From: Bacteroidales bacterium
GTDB taxonomy: Bacteria; Bacteroidota; Bacteroidia; Bacteroidales; VadinHA17
Reading direction: 5' to 3'
Length of the DNA stretch: 7,843 bases
NCBI GenBank assembly: GCA_015486475.1
Contig: WFRO01000038.1
Coordinates: 1-7,843 of the forward strand
Each line of letters starts with the position of its first letter. Position 1 is the stretch's first letter. This document shows, piece by piece, positions 1 through 7,401 of the stretch. The position numbers were made by a program, and so were the translations under genes. The notes under the pieces are model-generated. The model saw only the letters and a program-made list of their open reading frames with translations, was not told the origin of the DNA and did no database searches.

Positions 1-5
1 GCGAT

Positions 6-159
6 GCATTCTTTAGCCTCCCCGCCCCCCTGACCCCCTGAAGGGGGAACCCCTGCCCACACCGACTATGGATTTGTGGGCTGACTTCCCCTTTCGTCGG
101 GCACCGAAGCCACGGCGGAGGTGACAGGGGACTGAGGGGGTGTGAGGGGTAAGAGATGC
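6..159. repeat. GC-rich imperfect palindromic intergenic element
   Basis: This stretch has no usable reading frame but folds well. Outer arms 6-40 and 125-159 pair without gaps: I count 22 Watson-Crick pairs, 6 G-T wobbles and 7 mismatches out of 35. Inside, 41-49 pairs with 86-94 (one wobble), and GCCCACA at 55-61 pairs with TGTGGGC at 75-81. The segment is rich in C5/G5 runs, unlike the neighbouring coding DNA. It lies just past the 3' end of the leftward acyltransferase gene, so it could help terminate that transcript, or it could be one copy of a dispersed palindromic repeat of the kind common between Bacteroidota genes. Copy number cannot be seen from one window. Confidence 0.6.
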
Positions 160-165
160 TTCAAC

Positions 166-207
166 ATTCATTATTCGTTATTCATTATTCGTTATTCGTT
201 ATTCATC
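166..207. repeat. Heptanucleotide tandem repeat, six units
   Basis: Six consecutive 7-base units of the form ATTC(A/G)TT run from 166 to 207, in the order A,G,A,G,G,A at the variable position; the last unit ends in C instead of T. On the minus strand the array supplies the last codons (Met-Asn-Asn-Glu) and the TAA stop (192-194) of the acyltransferase gene. Because 7 is not a multiple of 3, each added unit shifts frame, but the repeat carries TAA and TGA in its successive frames, so translation would end nearby whatever the copy number. Confidence 0.85.
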
Positions 208-1115
208 CTTCCAAACACAACGTTCTTCTTCTCCCGCACCTGCCGGCTGTATTTCCAGCGCCGGTGACTCCAGAGCCAGTACTCGGGAGCTTCCCGGATG
301 AACATCTCCAGCATCCTCACATGTTTCTCCGTGATCGCATACGGTTTCTCTGCACCGGGATCGGGACAGCAATCATGTATCTCCAGGCGGTAGTATCCCC
401 TTTTCTTTTTCTTCATCACCAGAAAGAACGCCGGATCGCCGAATTTCTTCGCCACTTTTTCGATCCCCAGGTACACAGCGGTTTCCTGGTTCAGGAAGCG
501 GGTCACATATTCCGTTTCAAAAGGCAGGGGGGTCTGGTCGGTGATAAAGTAATACATCGTGGGAATATTCTCCTGATGATATCGAAGGATCGCCCGGTAC
601 ACATGATGCAGGGGCACCACCGCATCGAGCCAGCGCAGGCGTGCTTTGGAAAGCAGTCGTTCGACCACCTTATCCTTCAATGGCTTATATATGGCCATCA
701 CGTTGTATGAAGTCTGCGCCACAAAGGCGTTGGCCCACTCCCAGTTGCCATAATGTCCCGCCCCTATGACCGTGTGTATGCCTTTCTTCTGCATCTCGTC
801 GAACCGTTCCAGGTCACCTTCCCTGATCTCCACCCTTCTAATCAGCTCTTTGGTAGGAATATGGATCATTCGGATCTCCTCTACGATCAGGTCACAGAGA
901 TGGCGGTAAAACTTTTGCATGATCTCTTTCCGCCGTGTCTCTGTTTCATCGGGGAAGGCGTTCCGGAGGTTCTCCTCCACCACTTTCTTCCTGTACCCAA
1001 CAAGCCGGTACATCACCAGGTAGATAAAGTCGGATAGCCCATACAGCAGGGAAGTAGGTATCCATGCAATGGACCAGAGGAAGGCGTATGTCAGGTATGA
1101 GAGGATCTTTTTCAT
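192..1115 (-). CDS. LpxL/HtrB-family lysophospholipid (lipid A) acyltransferase
   Basis: A 307-residue membrane-associated acyltransferase of the LpxL/HtrB family. Members transfer a fatty acyl chain from acyl-ACP onto the lipid A precursor at the inner face of the inner membrane. The N-terminus (about residues 5-36) is hydrophobic and fits a membrane anchor. The catalytic H-X4-E motif is His121-Tyr-Gly-Asn-Trp-Glu126. A conserved-looking I-T-D-Q block is at 191-194, and a W-x-H-R-R-W segment near 272-277 matches the family's C-terminal end. The length is normal for the family. The ATG at 1113-1115 lies 6 bases after the phosphatase stop, with no clear ribosome site. It is the last gene of the leftward cluster. 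The C-terminus ends inside a heptamer repeat. The exact acyl chain and position on lipid A cannot be read from sequence. Confidence 0.92.
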   Translation of the reverse strand: MKKILSYLTYAFLWSIAWIPTSLLYGLSDFIYLVMYRLVGYRKKVVEENLRNAFPDETETRRKEIMQKFYRHLCDLIVEEIRMIHIPTKELIRRVEIREGDLERFDEMQKKGIHTVIGAGHYGNWEWANAFVAQTSYNVMAIYKPLKDKVVERLLSKARLRWLDAVVPLHHVYRAILRYHQENIPTMYYFITDQTPLPFETEYVTRFLNQETAVYLGIEKVAKKFGDPAFFLVMKKKKRGYYRLEIHDCCPDPGAEKPYAITEKHVRMLEMFIREAPEYWLWSHRRWKYSRQVREKKNVVFGRMNNE

Positions 1116-1121
1116 GGGATA

Positions 1122-1916
1122 TCAGAGGTATTCTCCGATGATCCTGGCGATCTCCCCGTATACACCGGGTGCCGCTGCCACCATCTCCCGTCCGAAGAGA
1201 TAATCCTTCCCCCCCCGGAAATCAGCCGCCACGCCTCCGGCCTTTTCCACCAGGAAGGCTCCTGCAGCCACATCCCACGGATGAAGGTTATATTCGTAGA
1301 AACCGTCGTAACGTCCGCAGGCCACCCATGCCAGATCGGTGGCTGCGGAGCCCAGGCGCCGCACACCCTGTGTCTCAGCCATAAAACGCTTCAGGACCTC
1401 CATGTAAGGGTCGAGCCGTTCAAAATTGACAAAGGGGAAACCGGTAGCCAGCAATACCTCCTCCAGGGAAGAGGCATGACTTATCCGGATCTCTTCACCG
1501 TTGAGGCGGGCAGGGCCCTCCTCCGATGCAGCGAACATCTCATCCATCGTGATCTCATAGACCACCCCCGCTACCGTGTGCCCGTTATGCTGCAGGGCGA
1601 TGCTCACAGCATAGGGCGGTGAGCCGTGGATGAAATTGGTGGTACCGTCCAGGGGATCAATGATCCAGGTATATTCTGCCTCCACCTGTTCCGTGGTTTT
1701 CTCCTCCGTGAGAAAGCCACTCCCCGGCAGCAGACCGGAGAGACCCTTCACCAGCCGCTGCTCTGACTCTTTATCCACACGCGTTACATAATCGTGGATC
1801 CCTTTCGAGCGGATATCCCCGCCGGTCAGCGATAAACGCTGCTCCCGGATAAAAGAACCCGTCTCCCGGGCGATCTCTTCCGTAGCTCTCAATATTTCCG
1901 ATATGTTCATATTCAT
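1122..1916 (-). CDS. Inositol monophosphatase family protein (SuhB-like)
   Basis: A 264-residue Mg2+-dependent phosphatase of the inositol monophosphatase family. The metal-binding residues are all present: Glu71 in the T-E-E segment, the D-P-L-D-G-T-T-N-F motif at 87-95 (Asp87, Asp90), and Trp204-Asp205 in the H-P-W-D motif, followed by the usual A-A-G-A-F-L-V-E-K-A-G-G segment. The substrate could be an inositol, sugar or nucleotide monophosphate; sequence does not decide between them. The ATG at 1914-1916 overlaps the ppk1 TGA as ATGA, which suggests translational coupling. A second ATG at 1908-1910 (Met3) lies 6 bases after AGGA in an A-rich tract, a better ribosome-binding spacing, so the true start may be two codons in. 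It stops 6 bases before the acyltransferase gene. Confidence 0.93.
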   Translation of the reverse strand: MNMNISEILRATEEIARETGSFIREQRLSLTGGDIRSKGIHDYVTRVDKESEQRLVKGLSGLLPGSGFLTEEKTTEQVEAEYTWIIDPLDGTTNFIHGSPPYAVSIALQHNGHTVAGVVYEITMDEMFAASEEGPARLNGEEIRISHASSLEEVLLATGFPFVNFERLDPYMEVLKRFMAETQGVRRLGSAATDLAWVACGRYDGFYEYNLHPWDVAAGAFLVEKAGGVAADFRGGKDYLFGREMVAAAPGVYGEIARIIGEYL

Positions 1917-4006
1917 TCCTTTTTCTTTTCTTTTTTATCCACTCCCTTTTCCATCTCTTTTTTATGCAAGAGCCGGTACATTTCTATCTGCGCATCGGTC
2001 CGTTTTTTCCGGTGATCTCTTACATAACGGTTATCCAACTCTTTTGTTATCAGCCTTTTTTTGGTATTGTCCTGCAACTCCAGATCGAGGATATCTTTCA
2101 GTTCCTGTTTCAGGTCCGGGTCACAGACCGGCGAGAAGATCTCCACACGGTGATCCAGGTTCCGCGTCATCCAGTCGGCCGATCCGATATAATATTCCAC
2201 CTGGTTATTGTTGCAGAAAACCATGATCCTGGAATGTTCCAGGTAACGTCCTACGAGGCTGTACGCCACAATGTTCTCGCTGTAACCTTTTTCCCCCGGG
2301 ATAAGGGAACAGATCCCCCTCACCAGCAGGGTGATCTTAACGCCTGCCTGACTCGCTTTGTAGAGACGCATGATCATGTCCTGATCCACAAGATTGTTCA
2401 GCTTGAGGATGATCCAGGCCTCTTTCCCCGCCAGCGCATGACGCATCTCCCGGTCGACAAGGGCATACAGTTTCCTGCGCATGTAAATGGGAGAGGTCAG
2501 CAGACGGCGATATTGTACAGGCAGGTAAGGGCTCTCAAAGAACCGGAACAGGTCCTTTACATCCAGGGCCAGATCCCTGCGGGCGGTCAGCATGACGATA
2601 TCCACATACACCTGGGCCGTCTCCTCATTGAAATTTCCAGTGCTGATACCGACGATGTGCGAGGTCTCTTTTCCTTTTTTGCGGGTGATCAGCAACAGTT
2701 TGGCATGCACCTTCAGTCCCTGGATGCCAAAGATCACCGTAGCCCCGGCTTCCTGCAGTTTCTTCGACCAGTAAATATTGGAAGCCTCATTGAAACGGGC
2801 CTGCAGCTCAATGATCACTGTAACTTTTTTGCCATTGAGACAGGCATTGATCAGGGTGTTCATCACCCGGGAGTCATACGCTACCCGGTATGCGGTCATG
2901 CGGATCTCTGTCACTGCAGGGTCTATGGCCGCCTCCCGCAATACATCCAGAAAATGGGTGAAAGGATGATAGGGAAAATGAAGGAAGATGTCTTTCTTTT
3001 CAATGGTCTCCAGCAGACTGGTATGACGTTTCATGGCCGGATGATGCAGCACCGGCATTTTCTTGTATTCCAGCCGTTTGGGCCCCACATTGGGAAACTT
3101 CTTAAAGTCCCTGAAGTTGTGATACTTCCCTCCCGGAATGACATTGTCCAGGACATCCAGCTCCAGTTTTTCCCGGATGAACGCGAACAGGTCGCGGGGC
3201 ATTGACTGGTCTATGACCAGCCGCACCGGCTGACCTTTTTTCCGCTGACTGATCCCTTTGGCTATCTTCTCCAGGAAGCCCTTGGAGACATCGTTGTCGA
3301 TATCCAGCTCGGCATCACGGGTGATCTTGATCGTATAGGCCTCAAAATCCGAGAAATTGTATATTGAGAACAGGTCCGGCAACCCCAGACGGATCATATC
3401 ATCCAGCAGGATGATGAATTTTTTGCGCCCGATCCCCGGCAGGATGATGAACCTCCCCAGCTCCTCAGCCGGCACCTCTATCAGAGCATATTTTTTGACC
3501 GGCGCCGGATGTTTCCCCGTAAGCTTTACCGCCAGATAGATCGATTTGTCTTTCAGGGGCGGGAAAGGCTTGTCTTTCTCCAGCATGATGGGCGTCAGCA
3601 CGGGGAGCACCTGGTCATGGAACAGGTTTTTGGCATACTCCAGCCTCTCCTCGGGGATACGGTGCTCATCCGTCAGGTAGATATTCTCCCGTTTCAGTTC
3701 ATCGATGATCCTGAAATAGATCGTCTCGAACTCTTTCTGTTGCTCCAGGACGATCTGCTGGATTTGCCGGAGCAGTTTTTGCGGATTGCCGCCGGTCAGT
3801 TTTTTGGCTTTGATATCCAGTTGCACCATCCTGCGGATGGAGGCCACCCTTACTTTGAAAAACTCATCCAGGTTGTCTGAAAAGATCCCCAGGAACCGCA
3901 GCCGTTCGATGAGCGGCACGGTGGGATCGGCAGCCTCCTGCAACACCCTGTGGTTGAAGGCCAGCCAGCTGATCTCTCTGTTGACGATCCATTTGTCCTT
4001 AGCCAT
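1913..4006 (-). CDS. ppk1: Polyphosphate kinase 1
   Basis: A 697-residue PPK1, which reversibly polymerises the ATP gamma-phosphate into inorganic polyphosphate through an autophosphorylated histidine. It is full length (the E. coli enzyme is 688). The N-terminal helical domain starts with an N-R-E-I-S-W-L-x-F-N block (9-18). The head domain follows, and then two phospholipase-D-like C-terminal domains. The likely catalytic His434 sits in K-V-H-A-K (432-436). His450 and His591 (E-H-S-R-I) fall where the other conserved histidines are expected, and Arg374 and Arg404 match the metal/phosphate-binding arginines. S-A-D-W-M-T-R-N (609-616) is the family signature. The last 30 or so residues form a lysine/glutamate-rich tail encoded by a purine-rich tract. 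The gene starts 8 bases after the phosphatase gene and its stop overlaps the next start, so it is inside the cluster. Confidence 0.98.
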   Translation of the reverse strand: MAKDKWIVNREISWLAFNHRVLQEAADPTVPLIERLRFLGIFSDNLDEFFKVRVASIRRMVQLDIKAKKLTGGNPQKLLRQIQQIVLEQQKEFETIYFRIIDELKRENIYLTDEHRIPEERLEYAKNLFHDQVLPVLTPIMLEKDKPFPPLKDKSIYLAVKLTGKHPAPVKKYALIEVPAEELGRFIILPGIGRKKFIILLDDMIRLGLPDLFSIYNFSDFEAYTIKITRDAELDIDNDVSKGFLEKIAKGISQRKKGQPVRLVIDQSMPRDLFAFIREKLELDVLDNVIPGGKYHNFRDFKKFPNVGPKRLEYKKMPVLHHPAMKRHTSLLETIEKKDIFLHFPYHPFTHFLDVLREAAIDPAVTEIRMTAYRVAYDSRVMNTLINACLNGKKVTVIIELQARFNEASNIYWSKKLQEAGATVIFGIQGLKVHAKLLLITRKKGKETSHIVGISTGNFNEETAQVYVDIVMLTARRDLALDVKDLFRFFESPYLPVQYRRLLTSPIYMRRKLYALVDREMRHALAGKEAWIILKLNNLVDQDMIMRLYKASQAGVKITLLVRGICSLIPGEKGYSENIVAYSLVGRYLEHSRIMVFCNNNQVEYYIGSADWMTRNLDHRVEIFSPVCDPDLKQELKDILDLELQDNTKKRLITKELDNRYVRDHRKKRTDAQIEMYRLLHKKEMEKGVDKKEKKKE

Positions 4007-4014
4007 GATAAGAT

Positions 4015-4518
4015 CTATTCGGTCAGCAGTTCCCTGGGATAATGAAAATCATGTTTTACCATACTGTCAGCTTTCACCTCCTCCCACGTCCGTGCATCAA
4101 AAGCCATATAAACAAATCCCGAAGTGGGGATGTTGTGGATCGACTCCTCCAGGAAGAAATTGGCCAGGTCGGTGACGCCGGGATTGTGGGCCACCACCGC
4201 CAGGGTATCTACGCCGGCAGGGGCCTTCCGTATCTGATTGTGCATCTCGTTGTATGAGGCCAGGTAAAGGTCCTCCCTGACCGCGAGGGTCTCACAGGGC
4301 AGGTCCAGGCTCCGGCAATAAAGCACGGCTGTGTGGAAAGCACGGCAGGCAGGACTGGTAAGGATCAGAGCAGGTTTCCGTTCATAATGCCGGGCGATAT
4401 AATTTCCCATCATCATGGCATCCCGTATCCCCCGTCCTTTGAGGGGCCGGTCGATATCTTTGATATCAATTTTGTCCCAGTCTGACTTGGCATGCCTTAT
4501 CAGAAAAAGTTCTTTCAT
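4015..4518 (-). CDS. sixA: SixA-like histidine phosphatase (phosphohistidine phosphatase)
   Basis: A 167-residue single-domain member of the histidine phosphatase (RHG/phosphoglycerate mutase) superfamily, closest in size and layout to SixA. The phosphate-pocket residues are visible: Arg8-His9-Ala10 (His9 the nucleophile), Arg59 in S-P-A-C-R-A, Glu82 as a possible proton donor, and His111 in A-H-N-P-G. It lacks the extra insertions of the larger phosphoglycerate mutases. SixA enzymes dephosphorylate phosphohistidine in proteins such as phosphotransferase components; here the target is unknown. It sits 16 bases after the PhoH gene and 8 bases before ppk1, whose product carries a phosphohistidine. 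A functional link is possible but is inference only. No Shine-Dalgarno sequence is evident before the ATG at 4516-4518. Confidence 0.9.
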   Translation of the reverse strand: MKELFLIRHAKSDWDKIDIKDIDRPLKGRGIRDAMMMGNYIARHYERKPALILTSPACRAFHTAVLYCRSLDLPCETLAVREDLYLASYNEMHNQIRKAPAGVDTLAVVAHNPGVTDLANFFLEESIHNIPTSGFVYMAFDARTWEEVKADSMVKHDFHYPRELLTE

Positions 4519-4534
4519 GGCAGCGGTATTATTT

Positions 4535-5863
4535 TTACAATATCTGGCTGGCCAGCTCGGCCAGGTAACTGCGTTCCCCTTTCACCAGGTTCACATGGGC
4601 AAAGATATCCTGTCCGCGCATACGGTCTGTCAGGTAGGTCAGCCCGTTGGAGCCGGTGTCCAGGTAAGGGGAATCGATCTGTTCGATGTCGCCGGTGAAG
4701 ATCAGCTTGGTCCCCTCGCCGGCACGCGTAATGATGGTCTTCACCTCATGGGGTGTCAGGTTCTGGGCCTCATCGACGATAAAGAAGATATTGGAGAGAC
4801 TGCGACCCCGGATATAGGCCAGGGGAGTGATCACCAGCTTCTCATCCTGCAACATCCTGTCGATACGCTGGTAATCCTTGCTCTGCGTGGAGAACTTGTT
4901 CTTGATCACCGAGAGGTTATCGAACAGAGGCTGCATGTAAGGCTCTATTTTTTCGCTCACGTCGCCCGGCAGGAAGCCCATATCCCTGTTTGCCAGCGGC
5001 ACGATGGGGCGCGCCAGGAAGATCTGTTTGTACTCGCGGCGCTGATGCAGGGCCGCCGCCAGGGCCAGGAGGGTCTTGCCCGTACCCGCCTTGCCGGTCA
5101 GGGCCACCAGTTGTATCTCCTTGCGCAGCAAAGCATCCAGCGAGAAAGTCTGCTCAGCGTTGCGCGGCTCTATGCCGTAAGCCGTCACCTTCTCCACCCG
5201 TTCCACCCTGTGGTTGAAAGGATCATAATGGGCCAGCACACTGGATTTTTCATTGCGGATGATGAAGTACTGATGCGCAAAGGGTTTTTCATCGAAACCC
5301 GCTTTGTCCACAGGAACACACTGCTGATCTGAATAGAGGGAGGAGATGACCTCCGGCCCGGCATCTTCGAGGATACGCACCTCATTGAAAAGATCATCAA
5401 TGTTGAACACCTTATCGGTGCGGTAGTCCTGGGCCAGGATATTGAGGGATTTTGCCTTCAGCCGCAGGTTGATGTCCTTGGATACCAGGATCACCTTACG
5501 GTTGGGATGTTCAAGGGTAATGTATTCGGCAATGGCCAGGATGCGATGGTCGGCCGTATCCTCCGGAAAAGAGGAGCGCATCCGCTCCGAGAAAGGCTTG
5601 CCCGTCTCGATGAAAAGCTTGCCGCGTCCTTTCCCCAGCGACACTCCCGCCGTGAACAATTTATCACCGGCCAGCTTGTCCAGCTGACGCGTCAGCTCAC
5701 GGGCATGGAAATTGATGATGTCGTTGCCCTTCTTGAACTTGTCCAGCTCTTCCAGGACCACAATGGGAATGATGATATCATGTTCCTGAAAATTGAAAAT
5801 GCTCTGATAATCATGGAGCAACACATTGGTATCGAGAATGAAATATTTCTTTTTTCCGGGCAT
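4535..5863 (-). CDS. phoH: PIN-PhoH fusion ATPase (PhoH2/YlaK-type)
   Basis: A 442-residue protein with an N-terminal PIN ribonuclease domain and a C-terminal PhoH ATPase domain. The PIN part (about 7-150) has the expected acidic residues Asp11 (L-D-T-N), Glu38/Glu39, Asp105 and Asp130. The PhoH part has a Walker A motif G-K-A-G-T-G-K-T at 257-264, Walker B V-D-E-A-Q at 363-367, and a G-D-x-E-Q-I-D segment at 391-397. Characterised PIN-PhoH proteins couple ATP hydrolysis to RNA unwinding and cleavage, so this is likely a cytoplasmic RNA-processing enzyme. I chose the ATG at 5861-5863 because the PIN fold begins at once after it. An in-frame ATG 72 bases upstream (5933-5935) would add an Ile/Tyr/Asn-rich AT-encoded stretch that looks like untranslated leader. 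It is the first gene of the leftward cluster. Confidence 0.93.
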   Translation of the reverse strand: MPGKKKYFILDTNVLLHDYQSIFNFQEHDIIIPIVVLEELDKFKKGNDIINFHARELTRQLDKLAGDKLFTAGVSLGKGRGKLFIETGKPFSERMRSSFPEDTADHRILAIAEYITLEHPNRKVILVSKDINLRLKAKSLNILAQDYRTDKVFNIDDLFNEVRILEDAGPEVISSLYSDQQCVPVDKAGFDEKPFAHQYFIIRNEKSSVLAHYDPFNHRVERVEKVTAYGIEPRNAEQTFSLDALLRKEIQLVALTGKAGTGKTLLALAAALHQRREYKQIFLARPIVPLANRDMGFLPGDVSEKIEPYMQPLFDNLSVIKNKFSTQSKDYQRIDRMLQDEKLVITPLAYIRGRSLSNIFFIVDEAQNLTPHEVKTIITRAGEGTKLIFTGDIEQIDSPYLDTGSNGLTYLTDRMRGQDIFAHVNLVKGERSYLAELASQIL

Positions 5864-5941
5864 ATAAATGTAATTTAACAGGTAAATATAATTGATTATT
5901 TTCAGGAATATTAAATTTGCCTTAAAATTGATCAAAAACAG
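5864..5941. promoter_or_regulatory. Divergent intergenic spacer between phoH and the folC unit
   Basis: These 78 AT-rich bases must carry the start signals for both directions. The rightward signal is clear and listed separately. Leftward, towards phoH, the best box I see is TATATTTA (complement of 5883-5890), one base off TAnnTTTG, but no TTG lies at a suitable distance upstream, so the phoH promoter is not resolved. Confidence 0.5.
5892..5919 (+). promoter_or_regulatory. Bacteroidota-type promoter for the folC unit
   Basis: TTG at 5892-5894 is followed after 17 bases by TAAATTTG at 5912-5919, an exact match to the Bacteroidota -7 consensus TAnnTTTG, with spacing at the short end of the usual range. 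Transcription would begin a few bases later, leaving a leader of roughly 15-20 bases before the ATG at 5942. Confidence 0.6.
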
Positions 5942-6100
5942 ATGGACCTTATTGAAGGCATACTTACACGAAGGAGTATTTACACTTTTTCAAAGGTGGA
6001 CCGGAGTCAGATCGAAACGATCCTGAAACTTCCGGTGCCTGTCCTCTCAGCCTTTACCGTTCCATGTAAACCAGACCGTTTTTATTCGGAGCCATGGTAG
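5942..6100 (+). pseudogene. Truncated nitroreductase N-terminus, possible leader ORF of folC
   Basis: An ATG-started frame of 52 codons. Its first 30 residues (M-D-L-I-E-G-I-L-T-R-R-S-I, then S-Q-I-E-T-I-L-K) match the typical start of nitroreductase-family FMN oxidoreductases, where T-R-R-S-I-R contacts FMN. The following S-A-F segment is at the position of the family's A-P-S-A-x-N motif, then similarity fades and the frame ends at TAG (6098-6100). Intact nitroreductases are about 170-220 residues, so three quarters of the gene is missing and no continuation is visible in other frames. The promoter and ATG are intact. The stop region overlaps the folC ATG by 7 bases in another frame, so the remnant could be translated and coupled to folC. 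The homology call rests on motif memory over a short span. Confidence 0.6.
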
Positions 6101-7401
6101 CGGGGATCGATTACAACGACTACCGGAAGGTAACGGAATACCTTTTCTCCCGTCTGCCGGTTTACCAGCGCACCGGCCCCGCCGCTTACAAGGTGGACCT
6201 GGAAAATGCACACCTGCTGGATGACTACTTCGGCCATCCGCACCGGGGATATGCCACCATTCACATCGCCGGCACCAACGGCAAAGGATCGGTATCCCAT
6301 ATGCTGGCTTCCGTATTGCAGGAGGCCGGATACCGCACCGGTCTCTACACCTCCCCCCACCTGAAAGACTTCCGCGAACGGATCCGCATCAACGGAGAAC
6401 CGGTCAGTGAAGATTATGTCAAAAACTTCGTCAGGGAACACGATCATCTTTTCGGGGAGATCGAACCTTCTTTTTTTGAGATCACCGTGGCCATGGCTTT
6501 CCGGTATTTTGCAGATGAAAAAGTGGATGTGGCCGTCATCGAGACCGGCCTGGGAGGACGTCTCGACTCCACCAATATCATCCGGCCCCTCTGTTCGGTG
6601 ATCACGAATATCGGCAGGGACCATACCCGTTTCCTGGGGAACACCCTGCAGAGTATCGCCCGGGAGAAAGCCGGGATCATCAAGAAGGGTATTCCCGCAG
6701 TGATCGGCAGATACCAGGAGGAAACGGCCGGGATCTTCAGGGAAACAGCCGACCGGACAGGATCGGAAATATATTTTGCCGGCGAGAACCTCTCGATCGA
6801 TTATTCCATGATCTCTACCGGGGGAAAACAAATATTCAATGTCAAAGAAAGAGACCGGATCTTTCTGAAAGACCTGCAAACCGATCTTTTAGGAAATTAT
6901 CAGCGGGAAAACACAATTACAGCATTGCAAACGCTCAGGGTCATGGAAAAAGATCTTCCCTGGAGAGAAAAAAACCTGCGGGATGGTTTTGCAAATATTT
7001 CCGGGAACACAGGTCTCCTAGGCCGGTGGCAGGTGCTGCAGCAGCATCCCCTGGTCATCTGCGATACCGGCCACAACCGGGACGCTTTCCTGCAGCTGGT
7101 CCGGCAGATAGAGAACACGCCCCGGAAAGATCTTTATATGGTCATGGGATTTGTGAATGACAAAGACCCCGGAGAGATCCTGGAACTCCTTCCGAAGGAT
7201 GCTTCTTATCTCTTCACCCGGGCGGCTATCCCCCGGGCCATGGAAGCGGAAAAGCTGCAGCAGCAGGCAGCAAAACACGGACTCAGGGGGTTGGCTGTGC
7301 CTTCCGTAAAAAAAGCGGTGGAGAAGGCGTTGTCAGAAGCCGGGAAGAACGATATGGTCTTTATCGGAGGCAGCACCTTTGTCGTGGCAGAAGCTTTGTA
7401 A
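6094..7401 (+). CDS. folC: Bifunctional dihydrofolate synthase / folylpolyglutamate synthase
   Basis: A 435-residue FolC, a Mur-ligase-superfamily enzyme that uses ATP to join glutamate to dihydropteroate and then extends folate polyglutamate tails in the cytoplasm. The P-loop is G-T-N-G-K-G-S (60-66). It is followed by the folate-site block Y-T-S-P-H-L (85-90), E-T-G-L-G-G-R-L-D-S-T-N (150-161), N-I-G-R-D-H (172-177) and E-K-A-G-I-I (191-196), whose lysine is the usual carbamylated residue. The C-terminal glutamate-ligase domain carries D-T-G-H-N (324-328), a variant of the more common D-G-A-H-N. Length is normal. The ATG at 6094 is the only good start, since an in-frame stop lies at 6067-6069 and the conserved Y-L-F-S-R-L-P segment follows soon after. 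GGAG at 6088-6091 is too close to the ATG to be a standard ribosome site, which fits coupling to the upstream remnant ORF. Confidence 0.97.
   Translation: MVAGIDYNDYRKVTEYLFSRLPVYQRTGPAAYKVDLENAHLLDDYFGHPHRGYATIHIAGTNGKGSVSHMLASVLQEAGYRTGLYTSPHLKDFRERIRINGEPVSEDYVKNFVREHDHLFGEIEPSFFEITVAMAFRYFADEKVDVAVIETGLGGRLDSTNIIRPLCSVITNIGRDHTRFLGNTLQSIAREKAGIIKKGIPAVIGRYQEETAGIFRETADRTGSEIYFAGENLSIDYSMISTGGKQIFNVKERDRIFLKDLQTDLLGNYQRENTITALQTLRVMEKDLPWREKNLRDGFANISGNTGLLGRWQVLQQHPLVICDTGHNRDAFLQLVRQIENTPRKDLYMVMGFVNDKDPGEILELLPKDASYLFTRAAIPRAMEAEKLQQQAAKHGLRGLAVPSVKKAVEKALSEAGKNDMVFIGGSTFVVAEAL

Larger units (their letters stand above)
192..5863 (-). other. Probable five-gene operon phoH-sixA-ppk1-IMPase-acyltransferase
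   Basis: Five leftward genes follow each other with intergenic distances of 16, 8, -4 and 6 bases. None of these gaps has room for a separate promoter or terminator, so co-transcription from the spacer at 5864-5941 is likely. The grouping joins polyphosphate synthesis, an RNA-acting PhoH protein and lipid A acylation, which is not an obvious single pathway; shared expression may simply reflect growth or phosphate status. Confidence 0.75.

Noticed and set aside
1964..3205. A 413-codon open frame on the plus strand
   Set aside because: It lies wholly antisense to ppk1, whose motifs are unmistakable. It has no recognisable domain and is rich in His/Gln/Arg as expected for a shadow frame.
4415..5332. 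A 305-codon open frame on the plus strand
   Set aside because: It is antisense to the sixA and phoH genes, with no family resemblance; its length follows from the codon bias of the true genes.
5864..5935. A 24-residue N-terminal extension of the PhoH protein
   Set aside because: It is encoded by AT-rich spacer DNA, is rich in Ile/Tyr/Asn, and overlaps the divergent promoter; the PIN domain starts right after the downstream ATG.
6082..6879. A 265-codon open frame on the minus strand
   Set aside because: It is antisense to folC, which has all of its catalytic motifs; no domain or start signal supports the reverse frame.
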